Of a stretch of DNA of 64,000 nucleotides, positions 44,486-55,346 are shown piece by piece (within the stretch, counting starts at the first letter, position 1; each line of letters begins with the position of its first letter). The position numbers and the translations under genes were made by a program. Below the pieces are notes generated by a model. The model ran no database searches, was not told the DNA's origin, and worked only from the letters and a program-made list of their open reading frames with translations. Source of the DNA: Mycoplasma leachii PG50 (GTDB lineage Bacteria > Bacillota_I > Bacilli_A > Mycoplasmatales > Mycoplasmataceae); NCBI RefSeq assembly GCF_000183365.1, contig NC_014751.1:558001-622000 (forward strand), given 5' to 3'.

Positions 44486-45262
44486 CTATTTTTCTATAAA
44501 TTGATTTTTAACATCATAACTAAATATTTGTAAATCTTTAAATTGAACTTGTAATTTATTTTTAAGATCTTCAACAAAATGGTTTTCAGCATAATGTCCA
44601 ATTTCTATTAAATTAACATTATTACTATTTGCATAAATTCATTGATCTCATTTAACTTCACCAGTTATAAAAGTACAATTTTTTAATGAATTTTCAATCA
44701 TTGTACTAGCTCCAGAACCACTAGTTAAATAGAAATCTTTAATTTTAGCATCTAAATTAGTATTTGAGTTTAATCTAATTTGATCTAAACTAAAAATTTC
44801 TTTAAGTTTATTAACTAAATTATTAATAGTTATTTTTTGATTTAAATAAAATAAATTTGATTCTTTGTCTTTACCATATTTTTTAAAAGAATTGATTTCT
44901 AATTTTTTATTTAAAATTTCAAATAAATTTTGTCTAATACTAGAATCATAATTTGTATGAATTGAAAAAACTATAATTTTGTTTTTTATTAGTTTTTTTA
45001 TCATTTGTTTTTTATTAGGATTTTTCTTTTCTAATTTTAATTCATTAAAAATAAAGGGGTGTCTTGTAATAATTAATTGAATTTGATTATTAATAGCAAA
45101 TTCTAAACAATCATTAGTTAAATCCAAACATATTAAAACTTGTTTTATATTTATATTAGCTAGTTTTTTACTTTCAAATTGAAAACCAACATGATCTCAA
45201 CTGCTAGCTTTTTTAGGATTAAATAACTTATTTAAATAAGTAGTAATATTATTTAATAACAT
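44486..45262 (-). CDS. Nif3/DUF34 (YqfO-like) metal-binding protein
   Basis: 258 residues. Metal-site motifs SSWDHVGFQ, ITRHPFIF, SIHTNYD and IEIGHYAENHF correspond to the Nif3 signatures, with Arg in RHP where HHP is more common. The large central insertion of B. subtilis YqfO is missing. Biochemical role unsettled. Four TGA codons are read as Trp. It overlaps trmK by 14 bases, keeping the dnaG-sigA-trmK-nif3 order of Bacillus. Confidence 0.9.
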
Positions 45263-45926
45263 TTATATACTTTCTAATTTTATTAATTTGATGTTTAATT
45301 TCTAAATATCTTAAATTGGCTGGATTAATTTTGTTTAAAATCTTTTTTAAATTGATAATTTCACTTTCTAAATAACTAATATATAAACTGTTTTTATAAA
45401 AAAACTGTTTCTGACCAAATTCTATATCTAATTCATTTAAATGATCAGATTTTTGAGTTTTATTAATTTCAATTAACCAATAATAGTGATTATCTTCAAA
45501 TAAAAATAGTTCATTTTTAATTAAATAATTATTTTTATAAGCTCATAATCTAAGGTTTTTAATAGGAGTATTAGAACAAATTATATAACTACTAATCTTA
45601 TGATGATCATTTTTTAAAATTTCTAAAATAGTTTGACTTCCTAAACCACAAATTGTTGCATAATCTATATTTGAAATTTGTTCGTTTTTAACAAATTCTA
45701 AACCATTAGATAAAATGGCAAAAATTTGGCCTTCTAAACCAAATTTTTTAATATTATTTTGAGCTATTTTTAAAGGTTTTTGATTAAGATCACAAGCATA
45801 AGCAAGTTTAGTTTTATTATTTTGAACCAAATATATTGGTAAGTAAGCATGATCAGTACCAATATCAGCTATTGCTGATGTATTATTAATTAATTTTGCA
45901 ACTTGTTTTAATCTAAAAGACAACAT
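45249..45926 (-). CDS. trmK: tRNA adenine(22)-N1-methyltransferase TrmK
   Basis: 225 residues. AIADIGTDHAYLPIYLV (SAM-binding), ACDLNQKPLKIAQNNI and ATICGLGSQTILEIL match TrmK/YqfN, which makes m1A22 in tRNA. Its ATG overlaps the rpoD stop in TAATG, and its end overlaps nif3. Confidence 0.93.
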
Positions 45927-47422
45927 TAATATCCTTTATAAAATTCTTTTAATGTTTTTCCAGATTTATTATTTAGTGATGGTTGTTTTAATTTTCTAAT
46001 AGTTTTTGCTTCAATTTGTCTAATTCTTTCTCTAGTAACATTTAATTCTTTTCCAACTTCTTCTAAAGTTCTTGCTGAATCATATTTTGCTAAATTATTA
46101 TTAATAATTTCATTATTAAATTTTCTAACTTTTTCAATTGGTGTATCTAAATGAATATCTAATTCTTCAATTGCTTGCTTTAATTCTTTAGCAGATGAAT
46201 CATTACATTCTTGAGCAAGTCTTAATAAAGTTCTTAATCTTGTAGGAACAATTCCATATCTCATTCTAATAACTTTTTCTTCTCTTGGTGGCATATCTTC
46301 AAAAACTTTATCCATAACTTCTTTTAGAATTTCTTTTTCAGTATATTCATTTGGAGAAACCATATCTTTATCTTCAACAAAATCTCCAAAGTGAGTATCA
46401 TCTTCATCACCAAAAGGTTTTTCTAAACTTACTGGTTCAATTGAGAGTTTTTTAATTTCAATAACTTTATCAGAAGTTATACCCTCACCAACTCTATTAG
46501 CAATTTCTTCAGCATTAGGTTCTCTTCCTAACTCTTGAGTTAACTGACGTTCAACTCTTGCTAATTTGTTAATTGTTTCAACCATATGTACTGGGATTCT
46601 AATAGTTCTTGCTTGATCAGCAATAGCTCTTGTTATTGCTTGACGAATTCATCAAGTAGCATAAGTTGAAAATTTAAATCCTTTTTCATATTCAAATTTA
46701 TCAACAGCTTTCATTAAACCAATATTTCCCTCTTCAATTAAATCTGCAAAATCTAATCCACGATTTAAATGTTTTCTAGCAACAGAAATAACTAGTTTTA
46801 AGTTTGATTCAATTAATTTATTTCTACCTTCTTTAACATCTTCAGGATCATCACTAACCGCCATTTTAGCATACATTATTTCTTGATCTTTTGTTAAAAT
46901 AGGGGCTTGACCTATTTTATAAAAATATGTTTTAATAATGTCTTGAATTTTAGTTTCATTACTAATACCACCAACACGATATTTCATATGATTTGAAGAT
47001 TTTGCAGATTTTCTTCCTCTTAAAGCTGCACTTTTTGCTTGTTTAAATTCATCTAAATCATCATTAATATGTATATCAAAATCATCACCTAAACTAGTTG
47101 AAGCATTATCTAATTCAAAATCTAAATCTTCTAGATCTTCTAAATTTTCTAATTCTTCAAGTTCTTCTTCATGTTGATCGATTTCTTCTATTACAAGATC
47201 ATCTAATAGATCTGAAAAAATTACACCTTTATTTTGTAAAACATCTAATAATTTTTCAGATTCATTATCTGAAGCATTTGGAAAAATATTAGCAAAAACT
47301 TCTAATACATCTTCAGATGAAACTTTATTGTTATTCTTTTTTGCAAATGAAACTGTATAATCTAAAAAATCATCAAATGAAGCAATCTTTTTTAATTCTG
47401 TTTTATTATTAAATTTAGCCAT
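45926..47422 (-). CDS. rpoD: Primary sigma factor RpoD (SigA)
   Basis: 498 residues. An acidic N-terminal part (residues about 80-120 almost all Asp/Glu/Leu) precedes region 1.2-2 with [37 protein letters not shown], region 3 and region 4.2 [22 protein letters not shown]. Recognises TTGACA/TATAAT promoters, consistent with those seen here. SD GAGGT between dnaG and rpoD, 2 bases after dnaG. Confidence 0.97.
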
Positions 47423-47424
47423 AA

Positions 47425-49239
47425 TTACCTCTTTTTCTTTTTGTTTTTCAGAGTATCAATTCCATTTCAAATCTGAATTCTCTCTGTTTTGTTTTTACTT
47501 TCAGCAAGCATTTTTTTTAAATTTAAAACTTCTGCATGTTTATGATATAAATCTAATTTATTAAAAGCATCATCAATTTCAGACTCTTTAATTGCTATTT
47601 GTGTTATTAAAGAATTATTAATAATTTCTTCTTGTTTTTTATCAAAGCCCATAAGATTATACTCTTTAAGTAGTTCAAATGCTTTATTAATATCATTTCC
47701 TTGATAAATTTTTTTATTATATAAATTAATTAGATTAATTGTTGCATATTTAATGTCTGGATGAATCATCTTTTCAACATTAGCTGCAATTTTATCTAAA
47801 AATTGATCACTTATCAGTAATGAAACAAAAATTCTTTGTTCAGCATTAATATATTCTTTTTTTATAAAATCAACTGGAAGTTTTTTACTAATAGGTTTAT
47901 TAGTTGTGTAAAGTTTTTGAATAGTATTTTTATTAGTTTGTTGTTTATTTGATTTAATTTTTAAATCATCTAAAGTTTTTTTAATAGTTTGTTCTGAAAT
48001 TTTAGTTAATTCACATAGTTTTTTAATAGTATTTTCAACTAATATATTGTTATTGAGATCAACTATAAAATTTAAAACATTTTTGATAAAATTTTCAATT
48101 TGATCAGGATCATTAATATCAGTTTTTATTCATTTTTTTTCTATTAAATAATTAATAGGGTGAATAGGTTTATTAATAATTTGTTTAAGATATTCAATAT
48201 CATTATTAATTAATTCATCAGGATCATAACTAGTTTGATTATCAATAATTTTTACATTAATTTGCTGTTTTAATAATTGATGACTAATCTTAATATTTGC
48301 TTGAACTCCAGGATCATCACCATCTAAAAAAAGCAAAACTTCTAAATTATGTTTTTTAAATAGCTCAAGATGATAATTAGATAGACTAGTACCCATTAAA
48401 GCAATAACATTATTAATATCAATTCTACTTAAACTAATAACATCCATAAAACCTTCTAAAACAATTATTTGTTTTAAGGCTTTACTAATTTTTAATGCAT
48501 TGGCTATATTATAAGCTAAATGAGATTTTTTAAAAACTTTATTTTCTTTAGTGTTTAAATATTTGGGTTCGTTATCTTTAGTATAACTTCGACCACTAAA
48601 ACCAATAATATGACTATTTTCATCTTTAATTGGAAAAATAATTCTATTTGTAAAATAATCTTTATTATAACTATTAGTAATAATTCCTAAATTAGCTTTT
48701 TCAATATCTAAACTATTATAGTTTTTATCTAGTAATTTTTGAACAAGATTTGTTTTATCACTAGCAAATCCTATTTCAAACTTTTTAATTTCTTCAATAC
48801 TAATATTTCTTAGTTTTAAATATTCTAAAGCATTAGTCCCTAAATTAGAAAATAAAGTGGTTTTAAAAATATCATTTGCTTCAGAATTTAATTTAAAAAT
48901 CATTTCAGATTCTAAATCTTTTATAGGTTGATGAAAATCTTTTAATTCATCAAGTTGTATATTAGATTTTTGACATACTGTTTTTAAAGCTGTTAAAAAA
49001 TCAACATGCTCATAATCTTTTATAAAATTAATAACATTTCCAGTGGCTTTACAACTAAAACAAGTATAAATTCTTTTTTGTGGTGAAATCGTTAGTGATG
49101 GGTTTGAATCATTATGAAAAGGACAAATAGCCAAATAATTATTACCTTTTTTAATTAGATGTAAATAAGAAGAAATTATATCAACAATACTAACTCGTGA
49201 AATGATTTCATTAATTTTTTCATTTGTTATATATACCAT
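47425..49239 (-). CDS. dnaG: DNA primase
   Basis: 604 residues. N-terminal zinc ribbon [10 protein letters not shown]...CFSCKATG (CHC2 type), Toprim region with [10 protein letters not shown] and [13 protein letters not shown], then a less conserved helicase-interacting C-terminal part. Makes primers for replication. Start ATG 49239 after GAGGTGATTGC. It is followed at 2 bases by rpoD. Confidence 0.96.
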
Positions 49240-49276
49240 GCAATCACCTCTTATTAATCTTTAAATTTATGTTTGA

Positions 49277-50647
49277 TTAATTAAATTGTGAGTTTAAAAA
49301 GTCTTTTAATTGAGAAATTAAAATTCTTTCTTGCTTCATTGTATCTCTATATCTAATAGTTACCTTTTGATCTTCTAATGTTTGAAAATCATAAGTTATA
49401 ACAAATGGAGTACCAATTGCATCTTGTCTTCTATAACGTTTTCCTATATTTCCAGTTTCATCATAAACAGCATCAAAGTCTTTTAATAATTCTAAAAATA
49501 ATTGATTAGCATTTTGATTTAATTGTTTAGATAATGGAGTTATAGCAACTTGGTATGGAGCTAAATTATAAGGTAATTTTAAAACTATTCTTGAATTATT
49601 TTCTTCTAATTGTTCTTCAGTGTATGCTTGTCAAAAAATAGCTAACATCAATCTTTCAACTCCAACACTTGGTTCAATAACATTAGCTAGAATTTTTTGA
49701 TTATTTTCTTCTTTTAAAACTGTTAAATCTTCTTTACTTAAATCTTGATGCACTTTTAAATCAAAATCAGAACGGTGACTAATTCCTCATAATTCTCCTC
49801 ATCCAAAAGGAAAATTAAATTCAATATCACTCGTTTTTAAAGCATAATGAGCTAATTCATCTTTTAAATTTTCTCTAATTTTGTAATTATTTTTATCAAG
49901 AGAAATTTTTTGAGTTAAAAATATTTCTATTTGTTCTAATCAATATTTAAATCAATCATTAGAATCATTTGGATCAAAAAAGAACTCTAATTCCATTTGC
50001 TCAAATTCTCTAGTTCTAAAAATAAAATTACCTGGAGTAATTTCATTTCTAAAAGATTTTCCAATTTGACCAATTCCAAATGGAAGTTTTTTTCTCATAC
50101 TTCTTTGAACGTTTTTAAAATTAATAAAAATTCCTTGAGCTGTTTCAGGTCTTAAATAAACAATTGAAGAATCATCTTCTAAAACACCTTGATTAGTTTT
50201 AAACATTAAAGCAAATTTTCTAATCTGTGTAAAATCTTTTTTTTGACACTTTTTACATACTATATTATTTTGATTTATATATTCTTCTAATTGTAAATTA
50301 CTCATTATTCCAGTATTAATAGATGGATCAAATTCTTCAATTAACTTATCTGCTCTTCATCTACTTTTACAATTCTTACAATCAATTAATGGATCATTAA
50401 ACCCATCAACATGACCAGAAGCTTTTCAAACTTTAGAATTTAAAATAATTGAACTATCTAATCCTATGTTTAAAGGATTTTTTTTAATAAAAAAATCTCA
50501 TCAAACCTTTTTTAATTTATTTTTAACTTCACACCCTAAAGGACCATAATCTCAACTATTTGCTAAACCTCCATAAATTTCTGATCCTTGAAAAACAAAC
50601 CCTTGATTTTTCAAGTGACTAATCATTTTTTCTATTGATTTAGACAT
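49277..50647 (-). CDS. glyS: Glycyl-tRNA synthetase, single-chain type
   Basis: 456 residues, the alpha2 eukaryote-like class II enzyme. GGLANSWDYGPLG (motif 1 area), [48 protein letters not shown] (motif 2) are clear. Four cysteines C-x2-C and C-x2-C in the insertion may bind zinc. Bacillus has the two-subunit glyQS at this place. An extended -10 (TGTTATAAT) lies between recO and glyS; there is no T-box. Confidence 0.96.
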
Positions 50648-50710
50648 ATTTTTCTCCTAAAAGTTAGTAACTAATTAATTATAACATTTTTGTAAATGTT
50701 GTGTATAAAA

Positions 50711-51460
50711 CTATTTAAACTGATTAATACTAGATAATAGATACATACTAGTTGTAAAAATTCCTACTTGATCTTTATAATAACTTAAAATAAACTTAGT
50801 TAAAATCTTTAAATTTTGATTAGAAATCTTTTGATTTAAACTAGTTATAAAATCATCTTTAACTACAGAATTTATAAAGTTTTTTAACTGATTATCAATT
50901 ATTAGACAATCATCAAAATAACAAAATTTACAACTTGAACAATAATTAGTAAAACTAATTGCAATAATTGGATTTATTTTAGAATTACAAAAACCACATA
51001 CAGTTAAATTAATTTGATTACCAATTACTTTTAAAAAATAAAACATAAATAAAATACAAACCTTAAATGAAATATTGGGTTTATTATTAATCAAAAAAAT
51101 ACTTAATTTTAAAATTTTAAATAAATTATAATTTTTTATATGATCTTCTAAATTCATTACTAATGAAGTTAAAACATTAGCATAAACATATAAGTTAAAA
51201 TCAGTTGCTATATGATTAAAACTATTGATTAATTCTGATCTTTTTAATTTAGATAGCCCAAGTTTATTCTTTGCTTTAAATATTTCAAAATTTGAATATG
51301 ACAAATAATTAATAGCATATTTGTTTTTACTTTTTATTTTATTAACACCAAGACAAATTAAACTAATTTTTCCATATAAATTAGAATAGATTGTTATAAT
51401 TTTGTCATAATCTCTAAAATCAAAACTATTTAAAACAATTCCTTTTAAGGTTTTTTCCAT
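50711..51460 (-). CDS. recO: DNA repair protein RecO
   Basis: 249 residues. OB-fold N-terminus KGIVLNSFDFRDYDKIITIYS, then a helical domain with a zinc-binding CGFC ... CSSCKFC cluster. Mediates RecA loading with RecR. Its ATG overlaps the era stop in TAATG. Confidence 0.93.
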   Translation of the reverse strand: MEKTLKGIVLNSFDFRDYDKIITIYSNLYGKISLICLGVNKIKSKNKYAINYLSYSNFEIFKAKNKLGLSKLKRSELINSFNHIATDFNLYVYANVLTSLVMNLEDHIKNYNLFKILKLSIFLINNKPNISFKVCILFMFYFLKVIGNQINLTVCGFCNSKINPIIAISFTNYCSSCKFCYFDDCLIIDNQLKNFINSVVKDDFITSLNQKISNQNLKILTKFILSYYKDQVGIFTTSMYLLSSINQFK

Positions 51461-52365
51461 TAATATTGATCCTTGTTATAACCCATTTTTTTAATTAAAC
51501 TAGGTGAATTTCTTCAATTTTCTTGAACTTTTACAAATAGTTCTAAATTAATGTGTTTTTTAAATAATGTCTGAATTTGTTTTTTAGATTTATATCTAAT
51601 ATCTGATATTTTTACTCCTTTTTTACCAATTATTATTGATTTTTGTGACTGTCTTTCAACAATAATAGCTGCACTAATGTTCATTTCAGTTTCATTTTGT
51701 TCTAAATGTTCTACTAAAACTGCAACACTATGAGGTACTTCTTGACCTGTTTTTAATAAAATATTTTCTCTAATTATTTCTTTTATCATAAAACGATCTG
51801 ATTGATCAGTTAAAATGTCATCATCATAAAATTGATAATCATTATCTGATAAATTATTAACAATTAATTCTAGTAATTTTTCAATATTTAAATTAGTTAT
51901 AGAACTTGTAATAATAATTTCATCAAATTGATCTTGATAAGCACTTCATTCATTTGCTTTTAAAATTAATTGTTCTTTTGTAACACTATCAGCTTTAGTT
52001 ATTACTAAAATTTTAAAAACATCTAAGTTTTTTATTTGTTTTAATAAAAATAAATCATTTTTTCCAATAACTTCATCACTTGGAGCTAAAAATAAAATCA
52101 CATCAACATCTTTTGTTGATTTTAAAGCACTTGTATTTAAAACTTTATCTAATTGTTTTTTTGTAGTGTGAACTCCTGGTGTGTCAATAAAAACAATTTG
52201 ATATTGATCTTTTTTAGTCAAAATTCCTCTAATATTATTTCTTGTAGTTTGTGGTTTATTTGTAACTATTGAAATTTTTTCTCCAATAAGTTTATTTAAT
52301 AAAGTTGATTTTCCAACATTTGGTCTACCAATAATACTTACAAATCCGGATTTAAATTTATTCAT
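51460..52365 (-). CDS. era: GTPase Era
   Basis: 301 residues. GTPase domain with GRPNVGKSTLLNKLIG, TTRNNIRGI, FIDTPGVH and VITKADSV; C-terminal KH domain with IIGKKGVKISDIRYKSKKQ. Assists 16S rRNA maturation. It lies 3 bases after ybeY. Confidence 0.97.
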
Positions 52366-52368
52366 TTT

Positions 52369-52863
52369 TTAATTGCTTTCTAAATAGTCTTCTTCATTAA
52401 ATTTAATTATATATACTAAGTTATTTAGTTTTAAAATTTGATCTTGTAAGTCAAACATAATTTTTTCATCATCTAAATCTTCATGATCATAACCTAGTAA
52501 GTGTAAAAAGCCATGAACAAATAAAAACCCCATTTCTGAATTTAAATCGTGTTCATATTTAATAGCTTTTCTTTTAGCTTCACTTAAATTAATAAACATA
52601 TCACCTAGTTCTCTAAACCCAATTGCTTTAATTTCTTGATCTGTCATTTCTACTGAAAAAGAAGTCACATCAGCAATATAAGAATGATTACGATATTTTT
52701 GATTAATTTGTTGAGCTTTTAAATCATCAACAAATGTAATGCTTAATTCAATATCATAATTAAAATTAAAATATTCATAAGCAGTTTTTAAAATTTTATT
52801 AGCAAACTTTTTTCAAAAGTTCATATTAACATCAGTATCATTAAAATAGTTTACTTTTAACAT
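52369..52863 (-). CDS. ybeY: Endoribonuclease/rRNA maturation factor YbeY
   Basis: 164 residues. The zinc site VHGFLHLLGYDHE (H-x3-H-x5-H) is intact. The SD AAGGAT lies in the last codons of the C39/ABC gene, 4 bases upstream, so translation may be coupled to it. The ybeY-era-recO order is the classical Gram-positive one. Confidence 0.95.
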
Positions 52864-52867
52864 TTTT

Positions 52868-54715
52868 TTAATCCTTGCTAATTAAATTATACTTGATATC
52901 ATTACTTGTTAGTATTAGTGAACTACTTGAATAACTTTTAAACAAATCTAAAACTAAACTAATATCTTTTTTATCTATAATTTCAAAATTATCATTAAAT
53001 AATAAATATTTATAATCTAAATAAAAAATTCTTAATAATTTAATAAATTCTTGTTCAAGCTTACTAGCATTTTCTAAATTAATTACTTTAACTAAATTAA
53101 TTTGATACTTTTTTATAATCCATTGAATTAAGTTGTGATTAAAAATATTTAGTTCAGATTGATTAATAATAATGTTTTGTAAAATTGTTGTGTATTTAAT
53201 ATCAAGATTATCTAAATGACAAATATGTTCATTTAAACTAAACTTAGAAATATCTTTAACATTTGTATTGTTAATTAAAATCAAAATATCTTCTGAACTA
53301 TTTTTGTTTTTAATAAAAGTTCTAAGATCATAATCACTAGATAAATAATTAATTTTTTGATCTAAATTAATTTCACAATTAGTTAAAAGATTTTTGATTT
53401 TAATATTATTGATTTCATTTAATTTTAAATAATTATTAGTTGTTTTGTAATTATTAAACTTAATCAATAATTGCTTATATTTAATAAAATTTTGTAAAAA
53501 GTAAACAAGCTTTTTTAAATCACTTGTATGAATTGCTTTAAATAAAATAATAATTAATAAAATGCTAAATTCTATATAATTAAACTTTAATAAATCTCAG
53601 CTCAAATAATAAATTAATAACATACTAATTTTTTCTAATATATTAAATAAAATATTTAAATAATCAATTTGATTTTTAATAACATCTTTATTAATTATTT
53701 TTAAAGTAAGTTTTTCATCAATTAATTTATTTTTATCAATTAAATGAGTTAATAAATTAATATTAGTTTTAATAGTTTTTTTAGTTTTACTAATAAAAAA
53801 GTTATGAACTAAACTAATTAGTAATCAAAAAAGATCAAAAACAAATAAGACTAAAAAAATAATTTTATTAATATAAAAAATTACAAAAAGAATAACTAAA
53901 CTATTAATTAATCCACTTATTGTACTTAATAAAATATAAGTTTGAAAATTACTTATAAACTCAATTTCAGAATAACTATTTATAACATCTAATTTAATAT
54001 TATTTTCAACTAAATAATAATAAAAGATTTCTAGTTTTTTAGTTTTAGTTTTTTGATAGTACTTATTTAATAAAATTTTAGATATTTCATTTAAAAAAAT
54101 ATTTATTAAAAAAATGCATAAAAAATATAAATATAAAAAATAAGAATTATTTTGATTTGTTATAGATAACGAATAAACATATAAAAATCTCATTTCTAAA
54201 ATTGTTAATAATATACTAAAAATATTTAAAAAAATATAAAAACAATAACCTAAATAAAAATCAAATAACTTAAAAAGACTAGTATAGTTAGCTTTAAACT
54301 TTTTATAATTAGAATTAAAAATTAGAACATATCCAGTAAAAATTTTATAAAAGTCTTTATAAGTAATTTTTTCTTTTTTATCTTTTAAAGGGTCATAAAT
54401 TATTAAATGATTATTTTGTTTTTCAACAACTACAAAATGTAATAATCCAACTTGATTAACAACTTGAGCTAAATAAACTTTTTTATTTATTTGTTCTAAG
54501 TCATTTTGAATTTGTAAAGCTTTAGTAGTTAAAAAATATTTTTGACAAACTTGAGAGATATCATAAAAACTTAATGTTTCTTCTGAATAATTAAGTTCTA
54601 ATTTCAATCTATCTAAATCATAGTTTTGATTATAATAATAATTAATAATCATAACTAGACAAGCTATTGAACAATCATTGTATTCTCTTTGTTTAATCAG
54701 TTTAATAAAAATCAC
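52868..54715 (-). CDS. C39-peptidase ABC exporter-like protein with degenerate nucleotide-binding domain
   Basis: 615 residues when two TGA codons are read as Trp. Residues 1-135: peptidase C39 domain with catalytic Cys region QREYNDCSIACLVMI, His in GLLHFVVVE and Asp in YDPLKD. Residues about 150-400: four to six membrane spans like an ABC transmembrane domain. Residues about 420-615 follow the layout of an ABC ATPase (INLDQKINYL, ILILINNTNVKDISKFSL, TTILQNIIIN, LLRIFYLDYKYLLFND, LILTSND) but lack Walker A, Q-loop Gln, LSGGQ and the Walker B acid. Family members cut double-Gly leaders and export peptides. Start GTG 54715 is uncertain: its own SD is a hairpin arm; ATT 54706 is a rival. Confidence 0.8.
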
Positions 54716-54743
54716 CTCTCATATATGTATTAGAGGTGATTTT
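54708..54743 (-). terminator. Terminator hairpin that also contains the SD of the C39/ABC gene
   Basis: Perfect 12-base inverted repeat AAAATCACCTCT / AGAGGTGATTTT around a 12-base loop, followed by T-rich DNA on the minus strand. It should end the DJ-1 transcript. The 3' arm carries AGAGGTGAT, the ribosome-binding sequence of the next gene, so read-through mRNA would have its SD sequestered. Confidence 0.8.
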
Positions 54744-54749
54744 AAAAAA

Positions 54750-55298
54750 TTAACCAAAAATTACTAAATTTTTAAAAATTTCTTCTTTTTTTTCTTTTCC
54801 TAGTAAATATTCAACAATTGCTAAACTAAATTGCATACTTGTTCCAGCACTAGTTGCTGTTATAAAGTTTTGATCAACAACATAAGGTTTATTAACTACA
54901 TTTGCTTTATCTAAATATAAGTCACATTTTGGATAATGAGTAATTGTTTTGTTATCTAATAATCTAGTTTGACCAATTACTTGTGGAGCTGCACAAATTG
55001 ATGCAATTAATTTATTTTGCTTATTAAACTCTAAAACATTATCTATTAAAGTTTGGTTTTTAAATAAACTAGTAACACCACTTCCACCAGGTAAAATCAT
55101 TCCATCATAATAATTAATATTTAAATCTTTTCATAATTTATCAGCTTTAATAGTAATATTATGTGAACCTTTTACTTCTAATTTATCTGTTGTTGAAATC
55201 ATATCAACTAAAATTCCAGCCCTTTTTAAAACATCACATGGGGTAATTGCTTCAATTTCTTCAAAACCAGGATTTAAATACAATGCTATTTTTTTCAT
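54750..55298 (-). CDS. DJ-1/PfpI (YajL-like) family protein
   Basis: 182 residues. Nucleophile elbow LIASICAAPQ with the reactive Cys, YDGMILPGGSG, ITHYPKC, VVDQNFITATSAGTSMQFSLAIVEYL. Family members include chaperone/deglycase-like and protease-like proteins; the function here is open. SD AAAGGAG before ATG 55298. It lies just after the giant permease gene and its terminator. Confidence 0.9.
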
Positions 55299-55321
55299 AA
55301 TTCTCCTTTATTTAATTATAC

Positions 55322-55346
55322 AAAAAGAGTCTTTTATAAAGACTCT
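55322..55346 (-). terminator. Terminator downstream of the FtsX-type permease
   Basis: Nine-base stem AGAGTCTTT / AAAGACTCT with a 3-base loop and T-run on the minus strand, at the stop of the permease gene. Confidence 0.85.

Noticed and set aside
47098..47292. Plus-strand open frame inside rpoD
   Set aside because: It is antisense to the acidic repeats of rpoD, has no SD and shows no family features.
50648..50710. Possible T-box leader before glyS
   Set aside because: Only 63 bases, without a specifier stem or the TGG-containing T-box; just a small hairpin and an extended -10.
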